From NCBI GenBank assembly GCA_001683735.1, contig LUGG01000007.1, positions 1,860,001-1,924,000 of the forward strand: DNA of 64,000 nucleotides, in the 5' to 3' direction. The notes under the pieces were generated by a model, which saw nothing but the letters and a program-made list of their open reading frames with translations, was not told where the DNA came from and did not search any database. Positions within the stretch are counted from its first letter, which is position 1, and the number at the start of each line of letters is the position of its first letter. Source of the stretch: Grifola frondosa (lineage: Eukaryota > Basidiomycota > Agaricomycetes > Polyporales > Grifolaceae). Below, one piece after another: positions 36,568 to 49,097 of this stretch. The translations under genes and the position numbers were made by a program.

Positions 36568-37853
36568 TTATGGAGCGTGGATCGGATTCCAGCTGATCGC
36601 TCCCGCGTCGCCCTTGTCGAGCGCGTCAAGCTTCGCGATGTCCTCCGCAGCAATCTCGAAGTCATATACGTTCGCGTTCGAGATGATGCGCGAGTCAGTA
36701 GCCGATTTCGGAAGTGGAACGAAGCTGTGCGAGCGTTAGATTGTGAAACAGCGACCCGTAGAAGAAGCACGCACCCATGTTGAAGGGACCATCGGACGAG
36801 GACCTGAGCTACTTCTTTGTTATACTGTTTGTGTCGCGTAAGCGACCGCCACGAGCATCAAGTCTCCAGAAGGACACACCTTCTTCGCAACCTCCTGCAG
36901 GACCGGATCATCGTGTTTCCCGCGAAGCAGCGGGCAGTATGCCTGGACGACGATACCGTGCTTGTTGCAGTAATTTACAATTTCCTTCTGCTGGCAGAAA
37001 GGTTGCACCTGAAGCCATAATTAGTGCGAGGTCTCGAATTCAACATGTACACGGTATGGTTTACCTCGACCTGGTTGATAGAAGGCGTCTCGAGGCCTGC
37101 CTCGCGAATCTCTTCCATGTGCTTCACGCCGCTGCAAGAACCACACGTTCAGAAGAGAATATTACAATATATGAAAGACGTACTAGTTCGAGACACCGAT
37201 GGAGCGGAGCTTCCCTGCGTTTTTAGCATCGATGAGAGCGCGCCAGGTCTCGAGGCGCTTCTGCTTGTTGGAGAGCGGGGCGTGGATAAGGTAGAGATCG
37301 AGGTAGGCTGATGCACGTGTGAATTAAGGCGATCATGCATTTCCAAATCTGCGAAAACGTACTGAAGCCGAACCGCTCAAGTGAGTTGTCGACCGCCTTG
37401 AGTGTGCTCTCGTATCCGTGTTCTTCAGCCATAATCTTCGTCGCTATACAGGCCGAAGGGCTGGTTCAAATGGGTGGGGGGGGGGGGATAAAAGTGGCAA
37501 TCGACGCACTAACGAAGATCTCCTCGCGAGGGATGCCGCTCTCTCTTATGGCCTTGCCTACTTCCACCTCATTTCTGTACACACGCGCTGAATCGATGTG
37601 TCTAGGTCGTCGGCTCAGTCAATGAGACGTCGACAATGAGAAGTCGAAGAGATGGATTAAACAGACCGGTAACCATGCTTGAGTGCAGTGAGACAGGCAG
37701 GAGCGCAATCATCGTTCATGTAGACTCCGAACCCCAGACGGGGCATGTACGCGCCTGCGACGGGTGAGATTCCACCAAGCACATAAGACCCGACAAATCA
37801 ATGCAATACACACCTGAGAGAAGGCGAACGGTGGAGGAAATCGTGAGCGACAT
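36568..37853 (-). CDS. Aldo-keto reductase
   Basis: This NADPH-dependent oxidoreductase has a TIM-barrel fold. Nine exons were placed: 37853-37814, 37754-37667, 37601-37510, 37443-37363, 37307-37184, 37131-37065, 37008-36880, 36824-36775 and 36724-36568. They sum to 828 bases, 275 residues, with all junctions GT..AG and in phase, so the gene is intact. The start [14 protein letters not shown] leads into MPRLGFGVY. The catalytic tetrad is complete: Asp46 and Tyr51 in [11 protein letters not shown], Lys76 in TTKIMAEE, His109 in YLIHAPLS. Further family blocks are [35 protein letters not shown] and the NADP-binding [15 protein letters not shown]. It ends [13 protein letters not shown]. The closest subgroup is the fungal 2,5-diketogluconate reductase-like class. 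The substrate cannot be told. The fourth-exon intron contains a 12-base G run. Confidence 0.93.
37476..37487. repeat. Run of twelve G
   Basis: A homopolymer of 12 G on the plus strand (C on the coding strand) lies inside the 37444-37509 intron of the aldo-keto reductase gene. Its true length is uncertain in most sequencing chemistries. Confidence 0.8.
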
Positions 37854-38706
37854 GGTGGGCAAAGGAGAGGGTGGTGGCTGTGAGACCCGCGTCGCGTTAT
37901 AACGCGTTGAGGACCGGAGTTAGCAGGTGGGTGCTGACCTGTGCTGACCGTTCAGGCTCAAGTTCTCCTTGGAGACCCCGCTTACAAACACCATTAGACA
38001 GCGTACCGTGTGCTGGCTCTTTAGTCCCAATCACAGCTCTCTTCCCTGAATGAGAAGAGCTCGCTCACACGCGATATAGAGTTATTATGATTTATGAAGG
38101 AAGAAATCGCCGGGTTGATCAGGCCGTTGATGTCAGTCGAATTTGAGTCGAATGACATAACTCCTCGTTATCGATACTCAAGCATAGATAGGTTTGAACT
38201 GCATGTTCAGGCTTCGCGAGGGCAAGTGTAGAATTGGTGGTGAGCAGCAAAATTGGAAACGACGGTGAGAACAACACTTTGGCGCTGGGCCGCCCCGCCG
38301 TAATGTGCTTAATGGCCAGACTTTTTTTCAACTGATCAGATCCTTTCTTCCCAGAATCACATTTAGTCTCGATAGTTTCGAATCTACCGTAGATCTCCTG
38401 TGACCGTCACCTTCACAGCAGTACGATGCGGAGGGCGACACACAGATTTTTTCCAGAATAAATTATTAGTTCCATATATTAATCGACCCAACCCCGTCCT
38501 ACGAACCGCATCCAGACATGAATACTGAAATACAGAGGGGTGATATAGATGGAATTTGCCAATGTCTGCGAGCCAGCGCGATCGTGGGAGTCGTTCACCT
38601 CGTGAAACCTAACGTTACGTTCATGTATTGCTAGCTGGGAAGGATAAGCATATTCAAATTCCCGAGGGATGAAACTATTCATACTGACCGAGACCAGAAT
38701 AAGCTG
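37854..38706. other. Intergenic region between aldo-keto reductase and DUF6533 copy E
   Basis: No gene was recognised on either strand. It includes the upstream region of the aldo-keto reductase and the 3' flank of copy E. Confidence 0.5.
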
Positions 38707-40561
38707 TTACAACAAACGCGAAGAACGAGGTTCTTCCTGGATGTGCAGCGCGCTCGCGTTCGGTGTCCCCGCCACGCCAATTTCCAATCTCGAAGGATCC
38801 GCAGTTTGGCCTTCCAGTACGCGGTTAATTCGTATCCAATCCAAGAATACCTCATCAACTTCTTCTGGCCTTTTGCCACTCGTGTCAGCGCTATGGACGT
38901 CAAACTCTTCAGATGTTGCAAACATGTCCGAGCCCTCTGAGGAGCGGAATGGACTCTCCAGAGATGCGCCAAGGGAATCAATGAAACTCCTGACAAATTT
39001 CAGCGTAGCCGACTGGTTCCTTAGAGGTGAGCGACCTGGAGTCTTGGAGGTGACTTCTACCGTACTAGTTTCATCCGGTAGACCGACCTCACGCAGATTG
39101 AGAAGGAATCGTGAGATAAGGATCGACGTAACGCTATAACATAGTTTTTAGTGACAGTACCACGGTAGACAACCGTTGACACGTACGGTTCGACGAAGAG
39201 TGTTAAGTAGGCGATTTCCTGCGAAGGAAATCATTGACGTTCGGCGTTTTCGGAAATGAGCAACGGACACTTGCCGCTCGCAGATTCGCAACCATATTCA
39301 TGATGTTCAAGATTGTGATGATACTGCAGCGTAAAGTTTAATTAGCCTTCATTCACTTTAAAAAAGGACCGGAAACCAACGTAAAATAAGTAGTCCCTGC
39401 GTTTAATATTAGTTAGCAGAGCCAGATTTAGAGAGCCTCGTCGCTCACCATCACGCAGCATAAGAGAAGACAATGTCGGTCTGGCGCTCCCTAAGACAGC
39501 CGTCCTCGCAACCTCGTATGTCTTGATCCAAGTCACAGCGAGAACAATCACGTCCGCCACGATCAAACAGACCGAATCCAGGATGACCACTGGTCCAAAT
39601 CAGTATAAATCAGCGAGGCAATATTTCATAGGGAATGCCGGTGTAACATACATCTACACGGCGATCAGTTGCATATAGGGGAACCGAGTACAGACACTGA
39701 CTTTTTGGCCAGGACTGGATCCGTGTTATCAGCAAACGTACAATTGAGCGGTGGTGGAAGTACAAATGAAACATAATTCGTATAGTGATACTAGAATGCT
39801 CTTATGAGTACAGATGAATATTCCGATACCACGAAGGCCTCACAATAAGTGTCCCTGCGGGTTCCACGCTCAAGAGGAAGACTGGAAGAGCAATACGCCA
39901 ATTTCGATCGCACAAGGCATATGCACGCAGGCTGGAGAATGCTGGTGAAACCTCAGCATGCAACTTTAAAGCTTTGGGTGCATTTTCGATAGCGCACCTG
40001 CCCAGACTACATAAGGCGTGGCCGAGAACACGTAGAAAAAATATCCGAGGACCTGGCAGCTACATATCGCACCATGTCGTCAGATGAGGTGATACCCATA
40101 CTGACAAGGGCGGCAAACAAACCTCTGCAAAAACTACTGTCAATGATTTGTCCATTCAGACAATATGATATGATTTATCGTACCAAATTTGACATCGGGT
40201 TGATTGAAGGAATATTGACAGCATATTGGAAGAACATGGAGTACCTGTTCATCACGAATAGAAGTGTCGCAGCTGTGAACTTCCGTTTCCACACCAGATG
40301 GACCTCTCGATCAAACGTGACGATCCACTCATAAACTAGCACTGCTGGATACCGAAAATCAGCGTAATGCCACTCATGGATGGTAGGTCGATGCGAACCA
40401 AAGGCGGCCATGCCGCATGAGATGACTATCCTCCTGTGTATTTATCCAGCATTTTTAGGTAAGCAAGCATAGGGAAATTCAGAATTAAGGAGCAGAACAC
40501 ACGCAGTCTGTGTCTCTGAAATGAGCATTGCGGAAGCAGCGGCATCTGAATCCGAAGACAT
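38707..40561 (-). CDS. DUF6533 multi-pass membrane protein (copy E)
   Basis: The start ATG at 40561 (MSSDSDAAASAMLISE) matches the short first exons of copies B-D. The core exon (about 40340-40180) reads VLVYEWIVTFDREVHLVW and KRKFTAATLLFVMNRYSM. Further on are CLIVADVIVLAVTWIKTYEV with LSSLMLRDG (about 39590-39450) and a last exon beginning SILISRFLLNLREVGLPD (about 39136). Its acidic tail ends at TAA 38707-38709. Order and strand are consistent with one gene. The middle exons (around 39650-40100) were not fully resolved, so lesions there cannot be excluded. Unknown function. Confidence 0.7.
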
Positions 40562-41480
40562 GTCGACTGAAGAGCCGTCGGCGAAGGACTACGAGAAAAG
40601 CTGGGACGGTAAGAATGATAGAGAGCGTAGCTCGCCCTAAAGAATTGGGAGCATTGCGAATTTTGGGTGCCAGACATCGGGATATGAAAGGTCTCGACTC
40701 TTTCCCCCAAACCCGATCGAAATTGCACTAGAATCGGTTGGCTATGATGCGGCTGTGTGCCTGCAGGAAGACGCATTGAACGGGAATAGAAAAATAAGCG
40801 GAGTACGAGAAAATGATGACCGTGGCACGAGCCAAGACTTACTTGTTCCTTGTTCCTAGTTTCATCAAAGCGGGAACGATTTGATGCCTGAAAGACATAG
40901 TTAGGTCATCCCGTCCTTGCGTTGAATTATACACGGCAATAACAAAAGAAAAGTCAAATGAACACAAGTCGTGGTGACCATGCCGCAGTTCAAATACACA
41001 TGCAAACTGGTACATTCAGAGTCGATAATTGCATGGATTCTGGAAGAGCCTATCTGAGACAACAGGGCCAACGTCAGTCGATGGACGTCCTTAACTATAA
41101 CCATCATCCCGACTTGACCGGAATAGGAAGGTCAACGGAGAAGCGAGCGCCTATTCAATGATCTATCCCATCAAACTTGTCAACCTCCTTGCACGAGGCC
41201 CGTTAATTTTGAAAAGACGTAAGTCAAATTCACAGCCTTTGAGATTTATCTAGGTCTGAATAGAACGTTTCAGAGAGAGCGGCATCTTCACGTTCAGCCA
41301 CGGACGGTGACCTTCGACTCGGACAGTTGCTTTGACGTTCAAAAACGTCGCCTATAAGGATATCTTTGACCTGTGCTTGGTGCGTCATGTGTAAGTGTGA
41401 AATCCTATTACCATCTATTAGGACAGAACAGAACGTATTATTTAAGGATCTGCAGCATGGTGATCCTTGCGTCCTAACAA
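40562..41480. other. Intergenic region before the duplicated sedolisin segment
   Basis: No gene was recognised. The left border of the segmental duplication is at about 41481. Confidence 0.5.
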
Positions 41481-41843
41481 TGGTGCCTGTGGAAAGTCAT
41501 GCGCATGACCCCTCAAGGCCTCATGCATCATGTCCTCCACGCTTCCGGCGGAAAGCACGTTCCAGATTTATTGATGTTCAACAGGATCAATGCATGGCAG
41601 TGCATGGCTGAAGGATTCGTCCATCGGCGCGGGAAGCACCTAGGCGACCGTGTCATTAACAGAGTCTATCCCGATCAGGTGTAAAGGTCGGTTTGCCGTA
41701 CACGAACCTTATCATTCAGTTCTGACCAGGGTATGCAGATGGCCAAGCCAGAACGACGCAAGTAATATCGGGGGTTTGGATGTCGCTGGGATACTGTCAG
41801 GTTCTCAGACACTGGATTGACAAAATCGCGTCCAGCCGAGACG

Positions 41844-41852
41844 TTTTAAAAA
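41844..41852 (+). promoter_or_regulatory. TATA-like element of sedolisin copy A
   Basis: TTTTAAAAA lies about 60 bp before the ATG at 41908. The same element is kept before copy B (61094-61102). Confidence 0.35.
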
Positions 41853-41907
41853 GCACGTACGCGAGGAACTCCTGGCCAGGAGTGTCGTTGTGCGCTGGAT
41901 ATCTAAC

Positions 41908-44383
41908 ATGAAGCTTTCTGTCTGTGCCCTTCTCGCTGTCCTTCTTGGCCTCGCTTGCCCGTCTCCTAGCTCAGCGACTGCTCCGGTTCTATCTCCTCGC
42001 GTTGTTCAAGAGCATCGAGGCGAAGTTCCTTCCGGCTGGGTTCCCGTGCGCCGCGCGGAGCCTGATGTTATCCTTCCTCTGCGTATTGGGCTTACCCAGT
42101 CGAATCTGGAGTTCATCGAGAACTACCTCCTCGATGTATCCCACCCAGAATCCCCAAACTATGGTAGTCACTGGAGCCCTGCCAAGGTAGCTGCAATGTT
42201 CCGGCCGTCGCGCGAGTCCATCGACAGTGTACAAGAGTGGCTCGCCAATGGCGGCATAGACCCCACGCGGATCTCACTGAGTACCAGCGGTGGGTGGCTG
42301 CGTGCGAACGTGACTGTCGAGGAGGCCGAACGCCTTCTTGAGACTGAGTACTATGTGTACGAGCACGAGGCGGATGGCACCGAGCACATCGCTTGTGAGA
42401 ATGCGTACCATCTACCGGAGCACATCTCGAAGCATGTCGACATTGTTACGCCGACATTGCACTTTGATATCAAGCTAGGAAGTGCATCTATTGGACGCAA
42501 GAGGAGCCCTGGCTGGAGAGGTCAGAAGCACGGCCACGGTAGCCAACCGACCCCTCCCAAGATGGTTGGAAAGTCTCAGGTTAGTTCCCATATATCCTCA
42601 TCAATTTCGTCCGTCGACTGATAGGATTTGGACGGTTCAGAAGCATCAACAGTATCCTGCAGATTCTCTCAATTCTTGTGCCGATCAAATCACGCCAGCC
42701 TGTTTACGCGCATTGTATGACTTCAACTATACCGCTGTCGCAACAAATCGCAATTCAATCGGCGTAGGTGAGTGTTTCAGTGGAGAAGTTCTCCTCATCA
42801 ACTCATTGCGGTTACCTCTCAGTGGAATACACCCCGGACATCTATAATCCTTCCGACTTCGACGTTTTCTTCAAGCGGTTCTCGCCATCTCAAGTGGGAC
42901 AGCGTCCGAAGATGGTCAGCATTGATGGAGGTAGGGGTGTGGTTGGCCAGCCCAGCTTTTAAATGTGCTAACTTAACCATATATAAAGGTACGATTGATG
43001 TTTCGTATGCGGACAACGTCAACTACTACGGCGAAGCCAATCTGGATCTGCAATATGCAATGGCTCTCGTGGGGCAAACCCAGACGGGTGACGCTCTTCC
43101 AGACCGGTGATCCGTGGACTCGTACGTACACGAATTCGATCTGCAATCAATGTATTCAGAGAGTTGCTTTAGAGGCATCGTTCAATAACTTCCTTGATGC
43201 GATTGATGGATCCTATTGCACTTTCGAGCATGGAGATGACCCTCCTTATGACGCCATCTACCCTGATACAAGCGGAGAACGTGGGGCTTACACAGGTGAA
43301 ACATGTTCCTTCTATCCTTACAATCGCTCTGTCTCACATATCGCCCTATCGTAGGTACTAACCAATGTGGCACCGCTGCACCTACGTACATAATCTCAAG
43401 CTCGTACGCGTATGACGAATATGTCCTCACCCCATCCTATATGCAGAGGCAATGTGCCGAGTACGCGAAGGTAGAACAACAAGCCGTATGTCTTCTACCC
43501 TTCTCACTGCTAACGATTGCCTACAGCTGGGCCTTATGGGAGTTACAGTGCTCTACGCTTCGGGCGACGCGGGTGTTGCAGGAAGCGACGGCGAATGTCT
43601 TGATCGTAACGGGAACCCTTCGAGCAGTCGAAATGCTAAGCGCTTCGTGCCATCATTCCCTCCCTCATGCCCGTACGTCACAGCCGTGGGTGCTACACAA
43701 ATGGTATCTGGTGCCTCGGTATGTATACTGTACCATTTGTCGAGTTGAAATACTGATAGATGTGTCTGGATTCAGGTGGACGACGCAGAGGTGGCGTGCC
43801 AGGACGGCGTCATCTCTGGTGGTGGCTTCTCGAATATTTTCGCGATGCCTTCCTGGCAGCAGAGCACTGTCGAGCATTACCTCCAGACATACCCTCCATC
43901 AGTGACGTCTGCGAACTACAATACGAGCGGCTCTCGCGCCTATCCTGACATCGCTCTGAACGGGTGTGACATATTATCTCATTTATACTCTGCATGGCTA
44001 ACCTTGGAGACTCGATAGTGCGAAATATCTTACTGCAGTCCTGGGCGATTGGTACCCCATATACGGGACCTCGGCTTCAACTCCTGCATCGGCGGCCATC
44101 CTGTCCGCTATCAACGATGCCCGTCTTGCTGCTGGCAAAGGCCCGATTGGTTTCATCAATCCTATAGTACGCTATTGCATGAAATTCAAACGATATGCAC
44201 CTGACCTCTTGTTCGCAGATCTATTCATCTGGATTCCAAGATGCCTTCAATGATATCACCAAGGGTGCGAATCCCGGATGTGGCACCAACGGGTTTTCAG
44301 CACATCCAGGATGGGACCCCGTCACGGGAATGGGGACTCTGAACTTCTCGAAGTTGCTTGCGAAATGGCTAGCATTGCCGTGA
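41908..44383 (+). CDS. Sedolisin-type tripeptidyl peptidase (peptidase S53), copy A, with one frame lesion
   Basis: This is a secreted acid serine-carboxyl peptidase that removes tripeptides from protein N-termini. The start is ATG 41908, with a signal peptide (MKLSVCALLAVLLGLACPSP) followed by a pro-kumamolisin activation domain (about residues 50-190: GSHWSPAKVAAMFRPS, RISLSTSGGWLRANVTVEEA). Nine exons were placed (41908-42579, 42653-42767, 42823-42930, 42989-43295, 43355-43470, 43527-43718, 43776-43963, 44019-44166, 44219-44383). Catalytic Glu314 and Asp318 lie in GEANLDLQYAM. The Ser is in GTSAS at 44071-44073. The C-terminus has the usual DITKGANPGC and GWDPVTGMGTL. In exon 4 (about 43075-43089) there is one surplus base between AMALVGQ and VTLFQTGD. 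It truncates the protein unless it is a sequence error. Confidence 0.88.
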
Positions 44384-45009
44384 ATGCTCCGCTCGGACTC
44401 GAGGTGCCTTGTAATTTTTACGACACATTTATTTATGCCTCTTCACAATTCAGTTACCTTCGATACGACCTATTTAGCACAAGACAATCGCCTCCATATG
44501 ATGGTGCGCGAGCGCATCCAATGCTTAATGCCAGAGTGCTATATTTATTTGAGATCAGAATAGTATGCTTTGCTTGTTTGGCATCCGATTGTTCTATCTG
44601 TTGGTGGGTCAGTTTGACAGAGGACAGAAAAAGTATGGAATATCACTTGCAATGCACGAAACGCGAAAATCCGGTGAATGCTACAGAAACAGATGTAGAT
44701 AAAGAATAGATAGTGGTATCTCCAAGATGATGATGTTAGTCATTACCCCTTCTTATGCGCAAAAGATGTCGGCAACAGAGCTCTGGGAATTGATCTCCAA
44801 GAGGAAGAGGACAGTTTGAAGCTCGGCGAAAGGGGGACAAGTCACACCACACATGAAGGCCAAATTTGCCAGCAGGATATTGCAGGCATATGTCAGATTT
44901 GCTGTTAATATTCCGGAGATTTCCTACAAGCACCTTTTGCCATGAATTTGCCAGAAATGTCTGAACACATGATATGGGCGTCAACACACGTTAGACCTTG
45001 ATTAAGCAT

Positions 45010-45616
45010 CACTAAGGAGAAAATTCCCTGTTTTCGCTGGAAACATTGTGAAAATATGGTGAATTTTGATCAAATATGTTCTGAACAATATCAGTGAAAT
45101 GATTGTAATATTATTTCAAATATAATCACAATGTGTTCAAAATCTGTTCCAGCTATTTTCCTCAGAAACAAACAAAATGATATCTTCAGGCATATTCTAG
45201 TTGTGATCATTATGTTTATGTCAGAAATATATTGATTACATAGCAAACACATTTAAAATGTGATCATCATGTTTTCTGAACATACACATTGTGAAAGTAC
45301 TTGAAATATTACCAAGATGTTATCCAGAATTTGAAAAAGATCATAATATTATTTTCAATGTTTTCACAATGTGTTCATTTAGAGAACATAATGAGGACAT
45401 TCTGGATATGTTTGCAATGTAAGCAATATATTTCTGACATAAACATAATGATTTTGTTTGTTTCTGAGAAAAATAGTTGGGACATATTTTGAACACATTG
45501 TGATTATATTCTAAATAATATTACAAGTATTTCACTGATATTATACAAAACTTATTCAATCAAAATTCACCATATTTTCACAATGTTTCTAGCAAAAACA
45601 GGGAATTTTCTCTGTG
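45010..45616. mobile_element. Palindromic CACTA-type MITE (element 1)
   Basis: It starts CACTAAGGAGAAAATTCCCTG. It ends with the near reverse complement CAGGGAATTTTCTCTGTG and is flanked by CAT on both sides (45007-45009 and 45617-45619), a 3 bp target duplication as made by CACTA elements. The two halves, of about 300 bp each, are inverted copies of one another around a centre near 45320, so a single strand would fold into one long hairpin. There is no coding capacity. Confidence 0.8.
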
Positions 45617-45636
45617 CATACACATCATGTACTTAT

Positions 45637-46585
45637 CACTGAGGAGAAATTCCAATTACTCTGGTGAAAACATGGTGAAATGTACTAAACTTTGATTGAA
45701 TGTGTTCCACATAATTTTGATGGCAATGTCATAATATTATTTAATTTATTCTCAAAATATGTTTTCTATATTTTTTGATCAACTTCAGAAAACACATACT
45801 GATAACAAGTAATATAAGTTCACTATGTATCTACTATGTCCTGCTCTGACATGTTTTGAATGAGATCACAACTATGATGAAAAAATTGTAATATTATTTA
45901 AAATATAATCACAATGTGTTCAAAATGTGTTCTGACAATTTTACTTAGAAAAAATAAAATGACACTTTTAGATATGTTCTAGTTGTAATCTTTATGTTTA
46001 TGTCAGAAAAATGTCAATCATATTGCAAACATGTTTAAAATGTGATAATCATGTTTTCTGAACAAACACATTGTGAAAGTGTTTAAAATATTATCAAGGC
46101 ATTATTCAGCTTTTGAATAATAGTATAATATTATTTTCAATTTTTTCACAATGTGTTCATATGAAAAATACAATGAACTCATTCTGAATATACATACAAT
46201 ATCATCAGCATTTTTTCAACATCAACATAAAGATTACAACTAGAACATATCTAAAAGTGTCATTTTATTTTTTCTAAGTAAAATTGTCAGAACACATTTT
46301 GAACACATTGTGATTATATTTTAAATAATATTACAATTTTTTCATCATAGTTGTGATCTCATTCAAAACATGTCAGAGCAGGACATAGTAGATACATAGT
46401 GAACTTATATTACTTGTTATCAGTATGTGTTTTCTGAAATTGATCAAAAAATATAAAAAACATATTTTGAGAATAAATTAAATAATATTATGACATTGTC
46501 ATCAAAATTATGTGGAACACATTTAATCAAAGTTTAGTACATTTCACCATGTTTTCACCAGAGTAATTGGAATTTGTTCTCAGTG
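45637..46585. mobile_element. Palindromic CACTA-type MITE (element 2)
   Basis: It starts CACTGAGGAGAAATTCC, ends GGAATTTGTTCTCAGTG and is flanked by TAT on both sides (45634-45636 and 46586-46588). The halves (about 45637-46050 and 46585-46190) are inverted copies with high identity by eye. Inner blocks such as aatataatcacaatgtgttc are shared with element 1, so they belong to one family. Only 20 bp separate the two elements. Confidence 0.82.
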
Positions 46586-48248
46586 TATACATTAAAGGAG
46601 GCTCAGACCCTCTGTTAGTAACAACACAATAAAACTATGTTCAATTTTTTACTATCCTCCCTTGTAACGTGTTGTCATGTATTTTTAACAATTAATATAA
46701 TACAATCACTACTTTTACCAAATAATTAAAAGAGACTATCTGACGAAAGTAATATTTGTTTTATAGCAAGAGGTTATTACCTAAAAACAATGAATGCACC
46801 AAGCTTGATGGAGTTTTCTACTTTTTCACACAGAGGCTCAGTTGAGTTTGGTTGTGAAAGTGTACTTTCTACTTTTCACAAAAGCCAAAATACTCTGTGA
46901 ATTGTCCTACAGTGTGTGATTATCTGACTAGGAAACAATGGCAAGGCTTGACTTAAATAGTTAGCTTGATCAATATACTTCAACTTCCTTCAAAGCTACT
47001 GCCTCGATATAGTACTTTGTTACTATGACAAATTCCACCTGGTGAATGGAGAATGCTTCTGGACTTCTTTTTCAGAGACTTATACTCCTCAATTCACTCA
47101 CAGAACAATCTTCCAAACAATATCAAACTCTTTCTTAATATCTGATGTCTTTGCAACAGGGCTTCTGTCTCTAACAAAGGTTTTTAATAACTAATCTGCC
47201 TAAACTTGTGCTTCCAAAATCTCTTGCTTTGACAAGCTAACAATCTAGATCAGTAACTTTTGATCTTCTTTCCTAATTTTATGCTTCCAGAATCTTCTTG
47301 TCTGGACAGTTGACAATTTAGGTAACTTCCTTTGCTAACAGAAACTTTGTCCTAACAAAGGTCTGACAATCTTCAACCTTTTGCCTGAACTTGCACTCCC
47401 AGAGTCTCTTGCTTTGGCAAGTTAACAATTCAGAGCAATACTTCTGATGTGCCTCAAGTGGAGGAATTTGGAGGAGAAAGAATATAATTGCTCTTTTCTG
47501 GCAATATTTTGCTTATTCTTATACTCTTCTAAATCCTTCCATTCCATTTCATTCTATTTTATTCTATTGTATGGCTGACTAATCCTTTTCCTGCTTATCA
47601 ATCCACTAAGTTTTCTCCTGATGAATAGCTTTTAAAAGTTGCTAGAAGCATCTCTGACCTGCTGATACCTTTCATACCAGTCTCTCTCCTTCTAAATAAT
47701 TTTTCCAGGTTTTATAGATTCCTAGAATGTTTTCCATGATTTTATATTATTCTGAAATCTATCAAAATATTCTGAAAATTTCTCTGAGCTTCTGAATTGT
47801 TTCAGGATATTTTGGAGTAGAAATTTCAATTAAAGTCATCTTCTTTTTGAAGACTGTAATCTTCTGGAATGTTCTAGAACCTTCTTCTCGCCAGGCTATT
47901 TTGAAATATTCAAGCCACAGGCTTATTTATCCATGTTACAGTTGTCACAATGTTCAACTGCAGATTCAATTCAGATTATACAATGTGAAATGTGCTGAGC
48001 AATGGCAAATGTGTGCAAATAGAGAGGAATGGGATAAATCTTTGTATAGCATAGATGTGTCCCTAATTATCATGCACTTTCTTTTGCAGCTTGTTTCTTC
48101 ATTATTGATTTTTTCATCATAAACACTCACAAAAGTATGCTGTCTCTATGATGTGGTTTTGATCCTATCTTCTGACCAATCTGATAACTCCTTTTCTGCC
48201 ATGCTCTTTTTTACACAGGTCTTTGTATTACTGGCTTGAGTGGAAAAG
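46586..48248. other. AT-rich transposon-derived sequence, unresolved
   Basis: There is no gene. A loosely repeated phrase (tgacaatct / ctcttgctttg.caag.taacaat) recurs three or four times around 47150-47450, as in a degraded tandem repeat. The rest is CpG-poor relic sequence. Confidence 0.5.
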
Positions 48249-48632
48249 TAGTGTTGTTGCAGCTAAGTCAGATCTAAATGATATATAACCCATAACTTGT
48301 GCAGTTTTTCAGCTATCATAGTGATATTACATTCATTTTGTAGCCTAGATATAGTGACATGTATATGTTAAAGGTTGAAAATGTTATACTGTGTATTGAT
48401 GGAGATATGACCAAAAAGCTGATTGTAAAGTCTGACTTTTTAGTCAGCTTCTTTTACCAATGTAACTGATATTGACATATATCAAAGATAATTATATAAA
48501 TGGGTTGTGTTACATTCAAATACATATACATCTTAGCTATTAATTTCAATTGAGATTATATAATTATCTGCAAAGCTTACATCAAAATATCTAAAAGGCT
48601 GAAACAGATGTGACTAAGTTGTGACAACACTG
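48249..48632 (+). mobile_element. hAT-like MITE, left copy
   Basis: This element of about 384 bp begins TAGTGTTGTTGCAGCTAAG and ends GTGACAACACTG. Its own ends are imperfect inverted repeats of about 25-30 bp. It is the inverted copy of 52678-53058. A clear target duplication is not visible here. Confidence 0.72.
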
Positions 48633-49097
48633 ATGATATGTGTCACCTTTCCGATGAAGTTGACATAGTATTCCATGATCAAAATTGGGCCAAAAAGTGC
48701 TGCAAGGTCATAGTGTTCTCGGTCCTTACTAAGTATGAGAATAAAAATATGAGGGCAAGTTTGGACTAAGCAGATTGCAACTAGAGAATCTTGAGAGTAG
48801 AGCATGTTGGACATAATAAGAGTATAACAGGGACTTGTCACTTATCAAAAATGTAACATGCTGTCAATATATGGGTGAGATTGACATAATGTCTACAAGT
48901 TAAGATGCTAAGTTTGGAATATGCTGATCAATGGTCACATTGTTATGTTTGAGTACCAATTCAATTTGATGCACAACATCGTCATCGACATGCCTAAGAA
49001 TTCTAAGCTTCCAACATCTCACTGCATATATTTTCATTGTGCATGCAAGTTCAATCCCTCTGCTGGCTTGCAAACAGAATAAACAATCTGGAACCAC

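Larger units (their letters stand above)
41481..44740 (+). repeat. Segmental duplication, left copy
   Basis: From 41481 (tggtgcctgtgg) onward the sequence matches the segment starting at 60740 over about 3.2 kb. The match covers 430 bp of upstream flank, the whole sedolisin gene and about 350 bp of 3' flank, with scattered substitutions and small indels. Both copies are on the same strand, about 19.25 kb apart. Confidence 0.9.
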
